NCBI GenBank assembly: GCA_963693315.1
Contig: OY856188.1
Span: 201,439,602-201,503,601, forward strand
Length of the DNA stretch: 64,000 bases
Direction: 5' to 3'
From: Diogma glabrata
Lineage: Eukaryota; Arthropoda; Insecta; Diptera; Cylindrotomidae
The position numbers were made by a program, and so were the translations under genes. Position 1 is the first letter of the stretch. Each line of letters starts with the position of its first letter. The notes below the pieces were generated by a model. It was given only the letters and a program-made list of their open reading frames with translations, ran no database searches and was not told the DNA's origin. This document shows, in pieces, positions 11,601 to 21,744 of the stretch.

Positions 11601-12060
11601 AAATCCTTGTTTTTTAAGGCGATTGACAATGTTTCTATGTCTGTCATATAACTTACCCCGTGGATTGCCTCTTATTTTTCGTAAAATATAATAGGTTTCC
11701 TTTAAAGAATTTAGTTTGTATAGCTATCATTTTGGAAATATAAATTCATTGAAGTCTTACATTGATTTCAGTAGGAAAAGTTTCAATAATTACTTTTGTG
11801 CATATTTCTATTTGCTTGAGCGTCATACACTCCTGTCTTTTTAAAAATATCTCGACTATATTATTCACGATTGTTTTTCTGTGTACATCCGTTAGATGTG
11901 TGTTAGTTTCGTAATAACTTAATACAATTCTACCATCACTTGAAGATTGCAAATGTTTCTTTAAATCCTAAAATAATAAAACATGTATTTTAACTTAATA
12001 CATATGTTTTATTAAAAATATGTATTTACGTCGGTTGTAAAATTATTTTGCGTGAAATAA
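8690..12060. other. 3.4-kb block inserted in gypsy-3 gag, carrying a spliced gene
   Basis: Gag sequence runs up to about 12060 and resumes at about 8690, so what lies between is an insertion. At its right edge a 14-base unit (AAACAAACGTTGTC-like, minus strand) is tandemly duplicated at about 12060-12090. The left edge (8690-9010) is AT-rich, with a near-palindrome at 8789-8809 and a small hairpin at 8947-8968. No long terminal inverted repeats or poly(A) were found. Apart from the gene below, 9780-10900 has no convincing coding content. Confidence 0.5.
9131..12030 (-). pseudogene. Multi-exon gene of an uncharacterised insect family (at least five good exons, then broken)
   Basis: Five phase-compatible minus-strand exons are visible: one ending at 12030, then 11967-11761, 11699-11528, 11464-11283 and 11092-10933. 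All introns are GT-AG and 62-200 bases long (for example GTAAGAC...TTTAAAG and GTAATTT...TTTACAG). Blocks include GNPRGKLYDRHRNIVNRLKK, an ESPWSDIISKLKATADQI segment and IEIDFLNLYPESG. A separate open segment at 9571-9131 (GVLKPTTRIKNKSKFWKPSI..., then YKVDNFLKALDLCFKIFHTF and YPKQSQLVWLFIQQYFY) looks like the C-terminal domain of the same family, which I recall as dispersed uncharacterised insect proteins. An upstream in-frame stop and a missing exon around 10000-10900 suggest the copy is broken. The N-terminus is also absent. No function is claimed. Confidence 0.5.
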
Positions 12061-12688
12061 TTATCTGACACAACGTTTGTTTGACAACGTTTGTTTGTTT
12101 TTCAGCCAATTCCTTCGCTTTACATTTTGCGATGGCATCGTCTAATGTAATTTTCTGATCGAGCCATAGTTGTTCTCGAAGATGTACGTGTTTAATTGAA
12201 CAAATAATTTTGTCGAGAAGCAGATCATCCGCCATCGTTTTATACTAACAATTGTTTATCAGTCCTCTCAAACGATGAAAATACTCGTCGTACGTATCAT
12301 CATCGTTTTGCCTAGTAAGGTTAAACAACTGTCGATATCTGTTGTTGAATACTGGAGCCAAATTTTTTTCAGTTTCTGCGAGTAAAAGGGTGATGTTTTT
12401 CTTTTTTTCATCCGGAATTTTCCAATTCTGATAAAACTTCAAACATCCATCTCCAATAAACGTTAGCAACGTCGAAATCTGAATCTCACTTGACTGCGCA
12501 GTAAGATTAGTTGCAATGCAGTATTGCTGAAACTGCAATTTGAAAAAGTTGAAGTTTTCTAGAATACCACCAGTACGAATTTCAATCAGCTTTGGAACTG
12601 GGATGTTAACTGGATTTGCATTGTCTTTTCCGGTATTGAGAACTTTGGTCATTAAATCGATCAATTCTTGGATTGTCGCCATTCTCAA
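12060..12688 (-). pseudogene. Gypsy-3 gag, capsid-like N-terminal part
   Basis: Starts with ATG near 12682. The body has a PKLIEIRTGGILENFNFFK segment, a CLKFYQNWKIPDEKK segment, YRQLFNLTRQNDDDTYDEYF, and then LDDAIAKCKAKELAEKQ. This is the usual layout of gypsy Gag, with a capsid-like helical domain ending in an alpha-rich region before nucleocapsid. A stop near 12244 splits the frame. The similarity ends at the insertion at about 12060. Confidence 0.75.
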
Positions 12689-12807
12689 TTTTTTTTTCTT
12701 TTCACGTACGTAGAAAAAATTTCGAGTGTGGTTATGTCACTTTTTTTAAAATTTCTCGATTTTCTGCTATTTTTTTTTATAAAGCTTATTTTCTCGCGTG
12801 TTTTCAA

Positions 12808-12821
12808 CTACTCTGACACCA
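12808..12821 (-). other. Gypsy-3 primer-binding site
   Basis: TGGTGTCAGAGTAG on the minus strand lies immediately after the LTR end (ATAACA) and before gag. Position and the leading TGG fit a tRNA 3'-end complement. Confidence 0.6.
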
Positions 12822-12996
12822 TGTTATATTATGTTGCTTTTTTATCAGTAATATTATTATTGAAACAATTTTATTAAAACACTTCTAGTTTTGTTATATG
12901 CATGGATTTATTCTCTTGATATGAGATACAAGATATATGAAATGAAGTTGGTAATGATTGACATCATTATAAGTTTACATTTTTATAAGTAGAACA
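12822..12996 (-). repeat. Gypsy-3 5' LTR
   Basis: On the minus strand a segment starting TGTTCTAC and ending ATATAACA abuts the primer-binding site, giving an LTR of about 175 bp. The outer boundary is inferred from the TG start alone, because no matching 3' LTR survives in the window. Confidence 0.5.
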
Positions 12997-13009
12997 GTGT
13001 ACTAAACCC

Positions 13010-13546
13010 TGTAACAATGTTGTTGTTGTGTTCTTAGAACTTGGGACAACATAAACTAAAATATATCGAAATAATAACGTAGATTTCTATTCTAGACCTT
13101 TCTTACTTTTTCCTAGAATATGCGAGAAATTATTTAGAATTGTATATAAAAGGAGTTCCCTCTTGTAGATTAGTTTAAGTTTTATTTTAAGCCAGCGACG
13201 GTAAAGTTAAAATGATAAAAGTGATTTTTAAATTAGTTGTGTAAATAAAGTTCTAAGTGTTATTGAGTAGAAATATTTTGTAAAATATGTAATACATTTT
13301 GAACGTTGGAAATTTCTACAATAAACCGTTGGAATTTCGAAACTGTTGGAAGAATATTCTAGTTAGGAATATTGTTTGTTGTATTGTTTTCCTGTTGTTA
13401 TGGAACAATTAAGGTGTTGAATACTTAAAATAAAACTTGGTGTGTTTACTTACTAATCAGTGATCGAATCCAGAAAGTGATTTGGGAATTGCGTTTATCG
13501 AATTTTGAGTTAGGCCAATTCGAAGTAAGGTTGGAAAAACGTAACA
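13010..13546 (+). repeat. Diverged LTR copy 1
   Basis: Aligns collinearly with 15388-16090. Both copies contain a TATATAA-type box about 25 bases before a TCTTRTAGA block. They share AGAATATTC(T/C)AG and GTTTTCCTGTTGT blocks, a CAGTGATCGAATCCAG segment and the end GGTTGGAAAAACGTAACA. Its 5' start (TGTAACAATG) is shorter than copy 2, and no target-site duplication was found. The two copies differ by many substitutions and indels. Confidence 0.6.
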
Positions 13547-15387
13547 ATACATTATAGTAAAATTACAATTCTTACATTCTTTATTTTTAGCTTTATTTGA
13601 TATAAAAAATATTGTAAAAAAATTTGTTGCAATTGTTCATAATACTAATTTTATAACCTTTTGTGGTTTTTTTATTTCTTTTGACCAGATTCCATAAACT
13701 TAAAGCTATTTGTAAACAATTCATAATTAAATTTTTTTTTAATTTAAAGTTTAGAAACCAAAAAACGTAAAAGCTTTATTTCGATCTTAACTATTAATCC
13801 AATATCCATTTATTAAAAATTATATAAAAGTCTACAAAAAAGTAAAACCTAAAACCATTTACTTATATTTACATTAAGGTTTAATAAATAACTTTTGAAC
13901 TTTGTATAAATTAATAATATGAGTATAATATATTTTTTTAATTTTAGCTAAATTAATTAAATATTTCTATTAATTATAATAAAAAAGCTAATTTATCTTA
14001 ATTTAATATTAATTAGTGCTACAAAACAAATTGTAAATAGTTAAGTTTAGTTTTATTGTGATGTGTAAAATTGTTTATTAGTATAAATTTTGTTTAATTT
14101 TTTGTGTTAAGTTGCGGTTACATTGAGATTACTTTATTATACATTAACATTACTTTGTTTTTGAGATTGAGAACAGTTTTCAAAATATTACGAATAAATA
14201 TTTTTGAGACCCTTTATTTGCTCCCGAAATTATTTATACAAGCAAAAATTGCATTGAAACGAACTAAATTACATTATGATGCATATTCGTTACTAATCAA
14301 AACCTCTATAATTTTACAACTCATGATTAAACTTTGACATTTGTTATCAATAATAACTTATTTGCAACTGTAAATATTTACATAAACAACAAACTATTAG
14401 CTTACAAAAAACAAAATTCTAATCTTCATATGCATTTGATAAGTACAGTGACCGAGTGAAACACTGTATATTACATCAAAAACCTAGATAAAGTAACTGT
14501 AAACAAAAAATGTTTATAAGTTTTTTGTAATAACAAATAAATATACTACACTGCATACGATTACTTATTACTATATCGTGTTATAACTATTAATCATGAG
14601 AATAAAAATATTCAAAATATTCAGATTGGAGTTTGAGCTATCACGTAATTATTATATTTATTTTTAAGTTTCAATTAATTTACTTGTTTATAATAAGATT
14701 GATTTATTTTGCTATGATTAAATTTTTGTTGCCAATGGAGTTTCGATATAGCATTTCAATGTCGTCATAATTTTGAAAATAAATATTTATGGGAGAAAAA
14801 ATTAAAACCATCAAAAATTCCATGAGTATAAAGGTTGTTGATTTATTTGTGAACGGAAAAATACATTTATCAGAATGGCAATAAAAAGATTTAATGTTTC
14901 TTGACTTATTAGTAAAACTAGGCAATATAAGCTAGGCGGTTAGCTTATTGATTTGAAGAATATAACGAATCTCATTTTAGCTTTCCATCTAAAGTCATCC
15001 ACAACAATCAACGAAGCAACGTGAACTCATAAACTCGTGAACTCAACCACTGAAGTTAACTTAACAGCGAATCTATAAAACACCATAAAGCCATTGGCCT
15101 ACTTTTCGTAAACCGTCCTACAAACGCCTATTACCATAATATCTACTAAGGTACAGACCGAAGATAGAGCATCTGAATACTTGAAACAACTTTACTTGTC
15201 TCCATTCGTCATCACTATAGGATTCGTCACTATACACAACATTGGGTATGTCTGACGTGTGTCCAAAGTACAATTTAATTTGAAAGTTGAATTCTTTGAT
15301 CACCGACGACAAAATATCAAACATGAGCTAATGTTGGTTCACATTATTATGATTATAAAACGTTCAACATTCAGTTTATATTTATAC
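13547..15387. other. Intergenic, AT-rich
   Basis: Only short chance frames (77 codons or fewer) with no domain signal. No terminal repeats were recognised. If the two flanking LTR copies once bounded a single element, its coding interior has gone. Confidence 0.5.
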
Positions 15388-16090
15388 TGTTACGATTCTA
15401 CATAAACGCAATGAAACACAAAACATAAACTTCAATTTTCGATATACAATATTTCAAAAATAGTATCAAGGTCACATTCGTTTCTTAGAACAAGGGTCAA
15501 CATAAAATAAAATTGAATGATTTTATGAATCAAATCAACATATTAGGTAAAATAATGTTACCGAATATTCTTAGACTTTTCTCGAGGTTTCTTCGTAAAG
15601 AAAGTGACCTCCAACAATCGAGTAATTATGCAGAATTATATATAACGAATTCTCTCTTATAGAATTAGATTAGTTTTATTTTAGACCTGCGATGATGTAA
15701 ATTTAATTTAAATTAGATTGCAATACTTTAAGTGGAATTAATAAAACGATGTACTACGCATATAAAATCGTGTAAACAGAAGTTATTTTTAAATTTAATT
15801 GTGAATAAAGTTTAAAGTGTTATTAAGTAGAAATAATTTTTGTATTATTTTGGAAGTTGTAAACTGGAAATTTCTACAATAAACCGTTGAAGTTTCAAAG
15901 CTGTTGGCAGAATATTCCAGATAGGAATATTGTTTGCTGTATCGTTTTCCTGTTGTTGTAAAACAAGATGATACATACTTAATAAAACCTAATGTTTGTG
16001 CTTACTATCAGTGATCGAATCCAGGAAGAGATTATCGTTTATCGAATTGAAAGTTAGGCTAATTCGAAGCAAGGTTGGAAAAACGTAACA
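15388..16090 (+). repeat. Solo LTR (copy 2) with 4-bp target-site duplication
   Basis: Starts TGTTACGATT, ends CGTAACA, and is flanked by ATAC at 15384-15387 and 16091-16094. It has a TATATAA box near 15647 and AATAAA signals downstream. Termini TG...CA plus a 4-bp duplication define a solo LTR left by LTR-LTR recombination. No pol or gag sequence adjoins it. Confidence 0.7.
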
Positions 16091-16094
16091 ATAC

Positions 16095-16763
16095 GCTATG
16101 ATATTCGTGATATTGGTCATCAAACTTTGTTTAACGTTTCAAACCGACCAACAAATTTGACTAATTCGGACTGTAACGAATTCATGAATCCAACTACTAT
16201 GTACTAACTACAATATGAGTTTCGAAATACAATGCATGCGGTATAGATATAAAGTACAATATAATAATACAATGGCGACGAAGATTTAAATAAATAATTT
16301 GCCTTTATCAGAAACTAACAATTTTGATTTTTTTTGCATTCTGAGAACTAAATATAATCGGAATAAGTACACAATGAAATCATTTATTATGAGGTTTAAG
16401 AAAATATTCTCGATACCTCTGTTAAAATAATAAGAGGCCCTAAAAGCAACTGACAATGACGAGTCCTGAGACGTTTGACTCGGCACATAAATTATGTGAA
16501 ATCCACTATCTGGATTATAGTATGGGCCCGAAAGCTGTTCTCTGTATTTTTATTTTTTCTTCCATTTAATATAAATGAATTTAGCATACTATAGCAGATT
16601 TGGAATCTAACTTTAAATCTTGATAGTTATGCTTAATATCTATTTTGATTATTGATAACAAAAACTATTACAGTATAAAAATTTTAAATCTGATCCAGTA
16701 TTAGACAAAGAGATATATAAAAAAATAAACATAAATTTTACATATATTGTGGTTGTTAATTTT
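16095..16763. other. Intergenic region 3' of the transporter
   Basis: AT-rich. A 66-codon minus frame at 16286-16486 has no recognisable feature. The transporter's 3' untranslated region and poly(A) signals are expected in the last 100 bases. Confidence 0.5.
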
Positions 16764-18413
16764 TTAAAATTTACCATTTTCAGGTGAATTCAATTCATTA
16801 ATTTCATCCGCATCAAACACATCTTCATCATTTCTTTTTCCAAAATTTTCTGCATCCGCTATTGTTTCGGGTAATTTTTTATTATGTGTTTCAGGAAGTA
16901 ATAATGATAAAAATCCACCAATAAATGACAATGCTCCGAAGGTTATTAAAGGCAATGGCTGCCATATATCACCGAGTAAATTACAATACGGTGCTAAAAT
17001 ACTACCAACTCTTGCAGCTGTTGATGCAGCGCCCATTCCCACATTTCGTATAACCGTTGGGAATTGTTCCGCTGAGAAGACATAAATTGTTGCATAGCTA
17101 GCTGTAATCGCAAGTTTTCCTAACATTGCAAATGATACAATTAAAACATTCATATCTTTTGGTATAACAATTGTTAAAAGTAGAAACGTTCCAGCTGTTA
17201 ACATACAACCACATAGAATTTTTTTACGGCCCCAACGATTCAATGTTAAAAATAATAATAAATAAGCTGGAAACTCAACTAAACCAGAGATAAGATAATT
17301 TAAGAGATCATTTCCGCCGAGGTTATTCGTATTCCATGATAAACCATAATATGTTCCACTATTTACTGCCCAATCAAAAAATATTATTAGTGACTTTCTT
17401 CGTAGGTTTGATTGTTTAAACAAATCTAATACCGACGCTTCAGATGACGGATCCTTTATTTCTTTACTCCTATTTTCAGTTTCAATCAAATCATCAATAA
17501 CTTCCTGAGGGACAGTTACATTATTTTGTTTTGCTGCTCTGTTGATAAGTTTTATTGCTTCGTCATTTTTATTTTTTGAGATCAACCAACGTGTTGATTC
17601 AGGCATAAACCAATAATGGCCAAAAAATAAGATCCCAGGTAATGATATAGCAAGCTGAAACATACGCCAATCTGAATCGATGAAATAAGCAAAAACTGCT
17701 AATAAAATATATCCAAAGGAGAAAAACATTGTCATAACAACCCCTGCAACCATCCGATGTTTTGGTCCAACCATTTCCATTGCAATGACATACGCTACTA
17801 AAAATCCTCCCGATGTTGTAGATCCAATTATAATCCTTGATATCAAAAAATACATATACTCCGGTGCAAATGCTGCAGCTATTCCAAAAACTACTTGTAT
17901 TACCAAAGTTATAAGAAATATCGGCTTTCTTCCATAACGATCTGAGAGAGCTCCAAAAATTATACTACCAACCATTACACCAAACATAAATAACGAATCG
18001 GAAGATGCTCGAATCCATGCTCTTGAACACACTAAATCCCATTCACCAACAACATTACTTGGATATTTTGATTTATCATAAATAAATTTATCACATGAAA
18101 TTGATTTATTTGATAGATGTCCTTCGGCAAAATAGCTATTTGAATAATTTGAATCCAGATATTCACATTTTGAATATTCTTTTGTTAAACTATCAATTGG
18201 ATACGATGCGTAAAATATATTTTCAGGTAATATAAAACTTGAATTATTTGTTTCAAACGGCAGCTGACAACGATGATCCGGTTTTGCTAATAAAAACACA
18301 CCAGCTAACTTATGAAACGCACCTAATATTGATGGTAAACACACTAAAAAATATATCCTTTTTTGATATCGACCAAAACCGCCCATGTGTGGAATTATTT
18401 CATCATATCCCAT
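16764..18413 (-). CDS. Organic cation/carnitine-type transporter (SLC22 family, major facilitator superfamily)
   Basis: A single 549-codon open frame starts at an ATG preceded by a favourable A-rich context. Features: first membrane helix at about residues 18-40; a large extracellular loop (about 45-135) with several cysteines, typical of SLC22; helix 2 followed by the MFS signature GALSDRYGRKP (about 155); the PESTRWLISK block after helix 6; a long charged cytoplasmic loop; six C-terminal helices with FSAEQFPTVIRNVGMG before helix 11; and an acidic tail. Length fits the family (about 530-570). Plasma-membrane uptake of organic cations, carnitine-like or carcinine-like amines is known for the family, but the substrate here cannot be told. 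The lack of introns is notable. A retrocopy is possible, though the frame is intact. Confidence 0.93.
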   Translation of the reverse strand: MGYDEIIPHMGGFGRYQKRIYFLVCLPSILGAFHKLAGVFLLAKPDHRCQLPFETNNSSFILPENIFYASYPIDSLTKEYSKCEYLDSNYSNSYFAEGHLSNKSISCDKFIYDKSKYPSNVVGEWDLVCSRAWIRASSDSLFMFGVMVGSIIFGALSDRYGRKPIFLITLVIQVVFGIAAAFAPEYMYFLISRIIIGSTTSGGFLVAYVIAMEMVGPKHRMVAGVVMTMFFSFGYILLAVFAYFIDSDWRMFQLAISLPGILFFGHYWFMPESTRWLISKNKNDEAIKLINRAAKQNNVTVPQEVIDDLIETENRSKEIKDPSSEASVLDLFKQSNLRRKSLIIFFDWAVNSGTYYGLSWNTNNLGGNDLLNYLISGLVEFPAYLLLFLTLNRWGRKKILCGCMLTAGTFLLLTIVIPKDMNVLIVSFAMLGKLAITASYATIYVFSAEQFPTVIRNVGMGAASTAARVGSILAPYCNLLGDIWQPLPLITFGALSFIGGFLSLLLPETHNKKLPETIADAENFGKRNDEDVFDADEINELNSPENGKF

Positions 18414-19245
18414 TTTTTTAAATTAGTTATCACAAATTTTAGTTTTAAAAAAACAATAAAAATATTAAGAAATACAATTCATATCACAACACTATAAATA
18501 TTTAAATCTAACTGAGGTTGGCACAAAAAATAGTGTTTCTATTTTGTTTTGTATAATTTAAAAATACATTTTAATAACAGAGCAACACGAATATTACTAA
18601 AAATATATCAAAGTTTAAATCTTACTTTATTATTTTTTTTTTATTATTAATTAATTTGTTTGTCATTCGATTCTTACTATAAAAATTGTTCATTTTTTTT
18701 TATTAATCAATAGTAACATTTACAACACCAACACATTTAGCACGCGAGAGACACGTTAGTTTTTCTGAATACATTGAAATAAAAGATGTCAATGAAATGA
18801 AATGAATTAATCAGAGAAGTCGAACTATTTTTCTATTTTTACTTGTAGATATAACACAAATTTATTTTTAGGATTTTCTTCAAATAAATTTTTGTGTGAA
18901 AAAAAATGTATAAATAAAAATTACGTAAGACGATTTGTATAGAAAAAGAATGACTGAATCAAAACACATATACGATTAAGATTTACAATTTAGGCATTAA
19001 AGGTTACCGATGGAGGTAAAACCAGAATTTTAATGATGTTTCATTTAACCCTGTGCGGCACAAATTTTTGTATTTATTTTATTTCAATTTTATTGTTTAT
19101 ATATGTACATAATTATATTTTCTGATCTTAATTTTTAATGGTATGGTATGTCATACAGAACTCTTTTGTCAGTCCCTCTATACAAGAGAATTTTTCGTCC
19201 TCTTGATTTAGGATCGTTTTCTACTTCGTTAACATCTTAGTGATT
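18414..19245. other. Upstream region of the transporter and flank of the copia element
   Basis: No coding signal. The first 200-300 bases should contain the transporter promoter and 5' untranslated region, though no clear TATA box or initiator could be assigned. The rest runs to the copia target-site duplication. Confidence 0.45.
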
Positions 19246-19250
19246 ATAAC

Positions 19251-19365
19251 TGTTGAAGAGTCAATTAATAATAAATCCTAGTTGCATTGCTTTTTATGTT
19301 TATGTTATTTGTCTGAAGTTTTTTCATTAATAAAATATTCTTTAATTCAATCCGTTGTTCCAATA
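19251..19365 (+). repeat. Copia 5' LTR (115 bp)
   Basis: Starts TGTTGAAGAG and ends CAATA. It is nearly identical in reverse to the 115-bp LTR at 57858-57972. AATAAAATATTC near the end may serve as the polyadenylation signal. Confidence 0.85.
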
Positions 19366-19380
19366 GGTTATGGCTCAGTT
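19366..19380 (+). other. Copia primer-binding site
   Basis: GGTTATGGCTCAG directly follows the LTR. It resembles the copia-type site that pairs with an internal half of initiator methionine tRNA. Confidence 0.6.
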
Positions 19381-19429
19381 CCTGGAAATAATCTAATTTT
19401 TTGAAATTGCGCGACTAAACAGTAACTGA

Positions 19430-20385
19430 ATGTCCTCGTTATACGCTATTGAAAAGTTGGACGATGAAAATTTTCCATCTGGAAAATTCAGATGCGTTCG
19501 GTGCTCATCCACAACGACATGTGGAATTACACTAAAGATGCCGTCAATCCCAAGGAAAAAGATTGGGATACGAATGATGCTAAAGTGTTAGCCACCATCA
19601 CGCTTTGCTTGAAGCCGTCACAATTATGCAATATATCCGAATGCGAAACTATACAAAGGGAGCATGGGATAAGCGATCAAAGTATTTGAGCCTAAGGGTC
19701 CTGCAGGGGTGATGATGTTAAGAACTCAATTGTTGACCAATAAAATGGAAGATGGAACGAAAATGACAGAGTTCCTGAAGACAATTTTTGATCTTGTTGG
19801 ACGAATCAAGACTTTCGACGAACATCTTTCTGAGGGGCTCTAGCTAGTATTCTGTTGAAGGCTTTACGGAAAGCTACGAAAATTTCAAAGTTGCAATTAT
19901 AACGCAGGAGAATATTCAACCATTGGATTATTAAGAATAAGTTGGTTGAGGAATCAATAAGGAGGAACTCTGAGGTTTCGAAGGACGAAAGAGTTTTTTA
20001 CCAGAAACGTGAAAATTCTTCGAAAGAAAATTAGAAAAAGCCGCTGAAATGTTTCAAGTGTCAATAAACTTAACATTTTTTCAAAAATTGTCCGTCAAAT
20101 GAGAAGAAGAAAGCAACACAATCTGGAAACAAGACATCTTTCGGATTGTTCTGGGCATTCAAAGAGAATATGGACAAAATCTGGATATTCGATAGTGGCA
20201 CCATGTGCCATGTATGCTGCAAAAAGGAGATGTTTTCTGAAATTAATCCAATCTCGGACAAATTGACATTGACGGATGGCAGATCCATGAAAGCTTAAGG
20301 AATAGGAAGATTCATTCTTGAAACGGAATATAAAAGTATTGAGTTGAAGAATGTCCATTACATCCCAGATGCGAAGTTGAATAAC
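19430..20385 (+). pseudogene. Copia gag and protease, frameshifted
   Basis: Gag begins around YAIEKLDDENF, with a segment ending LLTNKMEDGTKMTEFL and a C-terminal CFKC...HFFKNCP zinc knuckle near 20050-20090. Protease follows with the catalytic WIFDSGTMCHV (D-S-G) near 20185 and a LKNVHYIPDAKLNNLS C-terminal block. At least three stops or shifts are present (about 19688, 19842 and 20296). The coding region is cut at 20390 by the gypsy-1 LTR. Confidence 0.8.
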
Positions 20386-20390
20386 CTATC

Positions 20391-20544
20391 TGTCATATAC
20401 ATGTATATATAGGAAATTATAAGCTATATGGCAACACTAGTTATAAGTTAATTATACAGGTAAATGTATGGGTAATGTAAAGAATGTAATATTATTTGAT
20501 AGAATAAACTAGCATTCGTTTAATAGCCAGGAAGGTAACACATT
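20391..20544 (+). repeat. Gypsy-1 5' LTR, proximal part
   Basis: Starts TGTCATATACATG and matches the inverse of 60998-60845 except for about five substitutions and one small indel. It is interrupted after GTAACACATT and resumes at 21087. Confidence 0.85.
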
Positions 20545-21086
20545 ACCCGTGTTCCTTTTAGGTAAACTTGCTACCCGAACCAAATTTTAAATGGAACGAC
20601 TTAAATGTGAGGTGTATTAGATTTTTGATCTACTACAACTCAAATTCTTTCTTACCACACGTTTCCGACATTTTTTTTTTGACAATAAATTGTTTTGACT
20701 TTTTTGAAAAACAATATTGCTAAACAACGTAAAAGAAAATTATTAGTTTGACAAAATTTTAAGTTTAAATTTTATTTTGAGTTTGTTAAATTTAAGAAAA
20801 TTAATTAAATATTAAAAAATTTCTGAAAATTAAAATTATGATTCATGCAAAATATAAACAATTAAAGAAAGCTGGACACAAATATGACATTTAGGCTAGA
20901 AATTCTAAATTTGTATAAGCATTTGGGCAAACATATTTGAAATTATTCTCTAAACTGACAAAAACTCTGGCGGTGAATAGAAACGTAAGTTTGTCACGTA
21001 GCTTTACCATCATTTGATATGGTTAACTTGAAAACGAAATTTAGTACAAAAGTAAAGGAAAATGTGGTAAATGGAACACACTTAGT
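20545..21086. mobile_element. Insertion (MITE-like) inside the gypsy-1 5' LTR
   Basis: Compared with the intact 3' LTR, about 540 bases are inserted after CACATT. The ends look weakly inverted: GTGTTCC near the left end and GGAACACAC near the right, with TTA next to each. The interior is AT-rich without coding potential. A small DNA transposon is the likeliest origin. Confidence 0.6.
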
Positions 21087-21124
21087 GTTTATTATTATTT
21101 AATATACATATGTCAAATATTACA
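21087..21124 (+). repeat. Gypsy-1 5' LTR, distal end
   Basis: GTTTATTATTATTTAATA...GTCAAATATTACA matches the terminal 35 bases of the 3' LTR (60806-60843, inverted) and abuts the primer-binding site. Confidence 0.8.
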
Positions 21125-21139
21125 TGGCGCTGAGTAAGA
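21125..21139 (+). other. Gypsy-1 primer-binding site
   Basis: TGGCGCTGAGTAAGA directly follows the LTR end TATTACA. The TGGCGC start is common in gypsy primer-binding sites. Confidence 0.65.
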
Positions 21140-21525
21140 AGGACCTCGTGTGGTTTTGAGTTTTTTTATTGTTTTTTCATCGAGTTTTCTTATTCAAAAT
21201 TTGATTTTCCGTCATTCAAAAAAATTTTCTTTTCATGGAATTGTTTTCTGTGTGATTGAAAGATATAAAATATTTTTTATTTTGAGTTAAAAAAATAGTT
21301 ATTCTATTAAAAGTTTTTATGAAATTTTGTGTGTTATTTGTTCTTTTAAACAATTAATGTTTATTATCTGTTTTTTTAAACTATTGTTAATTTTTTCAAG
21401 TATTTTTTTAAAATTTTTATATAAAAAATTTTTTTGATTATGTAAGTTTTTTGTTAATTTTTTGGTGTTGTTTCTAATTAATTGTTTTGTAGGTAATATT
21501 TAATATAATAAAATATATGTAACCC

Positions 21526-21550
21526 CTGATGATGACCCGCGAGGTCGAAA
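21526..21550 (+). ncRNA. Hammerhead-ribozyme-like motif (Penelope-like or retrozyme type)
   Basis: CTGATGA (21526-21532), then a four-pair stem GACC/GGTC closed by a CGCGA loop, then GAAA (21547-21550), reproduce the conserved hammerhead core order. A following TATT-GG-AATA can form a short stem III. Such minimal hammerheads are known from Penelope-like retroelements and insect retrozymes. It lies in the AT-rich leader between the gypsy-1 primer-binding site and gag, so a Penelope-like fragment may be inserted there. Activity is inferred, not shown. Confidence 0.5.
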
Positions 21551-21744
21551 TATTGGAATAAACATATTTTTTAAAAATAATAAATAGTCTATAAATAAGC
21601 TACGACTGAGAAATATCAAAAAAAAAATTAAAAATGTTAATTGTTTCAATGACTAGAATTTCACAAACAAGAAAAAAAAGTATATTAACATCTAAAGGGG
21701 AAAGGTCACGTGGTCGTCCGCTAAAAAAAAACAGCCGATGGTTA

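Larger units (their letters stand above)
1877..12996 (-). mobile_element. Gypsy-3: decayed antisense Ty3/gypsy retrotransposon, interrupted twice
   Basis: Read on the minus strand, the parts come in gypsy order: LTR (12822-12996), primer-binding site (12808-12821), gag (12688-12060), [3.4-kb insertion], nucleocapsid knuckles (about 8570-8400), protease and reverse transcriptase (8280-7265), RNase H (7261-6620), [LINE-A insertion], and the linker before integrase (2180-1877). Most of integrase and the 3' LTR are missing. Several frameshifts and the two insertions make it inactive. Its nucleocapsid pattern (C-x2-C-x4-H, then CPAxG, then C-x2-C-x4-HFAxxC) matches gypsy-1 at 23076, so the two belong to one lineage. 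Confidence 0.75.
19246..20390 (+). mobile_element. Copia element, 5' half (LTR, gag, protease)
   Basis: Target-site duplication ATAAC (19246-19250), 5' LTR, primer-binding site, gag and protease run on the plus strand and stop abruptly where gypsy-1 inserted (duplicated target CTATC at 20386-20390). The missing remainder (integrase, reverse transcriptase, RNase H, 3' LTR and the second ATAAC) is at 60805-57853 in opposite orientation. The reading frame continues across if one CTATC is removed. Confidence 0.88.

Noticed and set aside
20095..20358. Two overlapping minus-strand frames of 72-87 codons
   Set aside because: They are antisense shadows of the copia protease, which has clear family motifs on the plus strand.
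20391..20544. Simple solo LTR in copia
   Set aside because: It is followed by the LTR remainder, a primer-binding site and gag of gypsy-1, so it is a 5' LTR.
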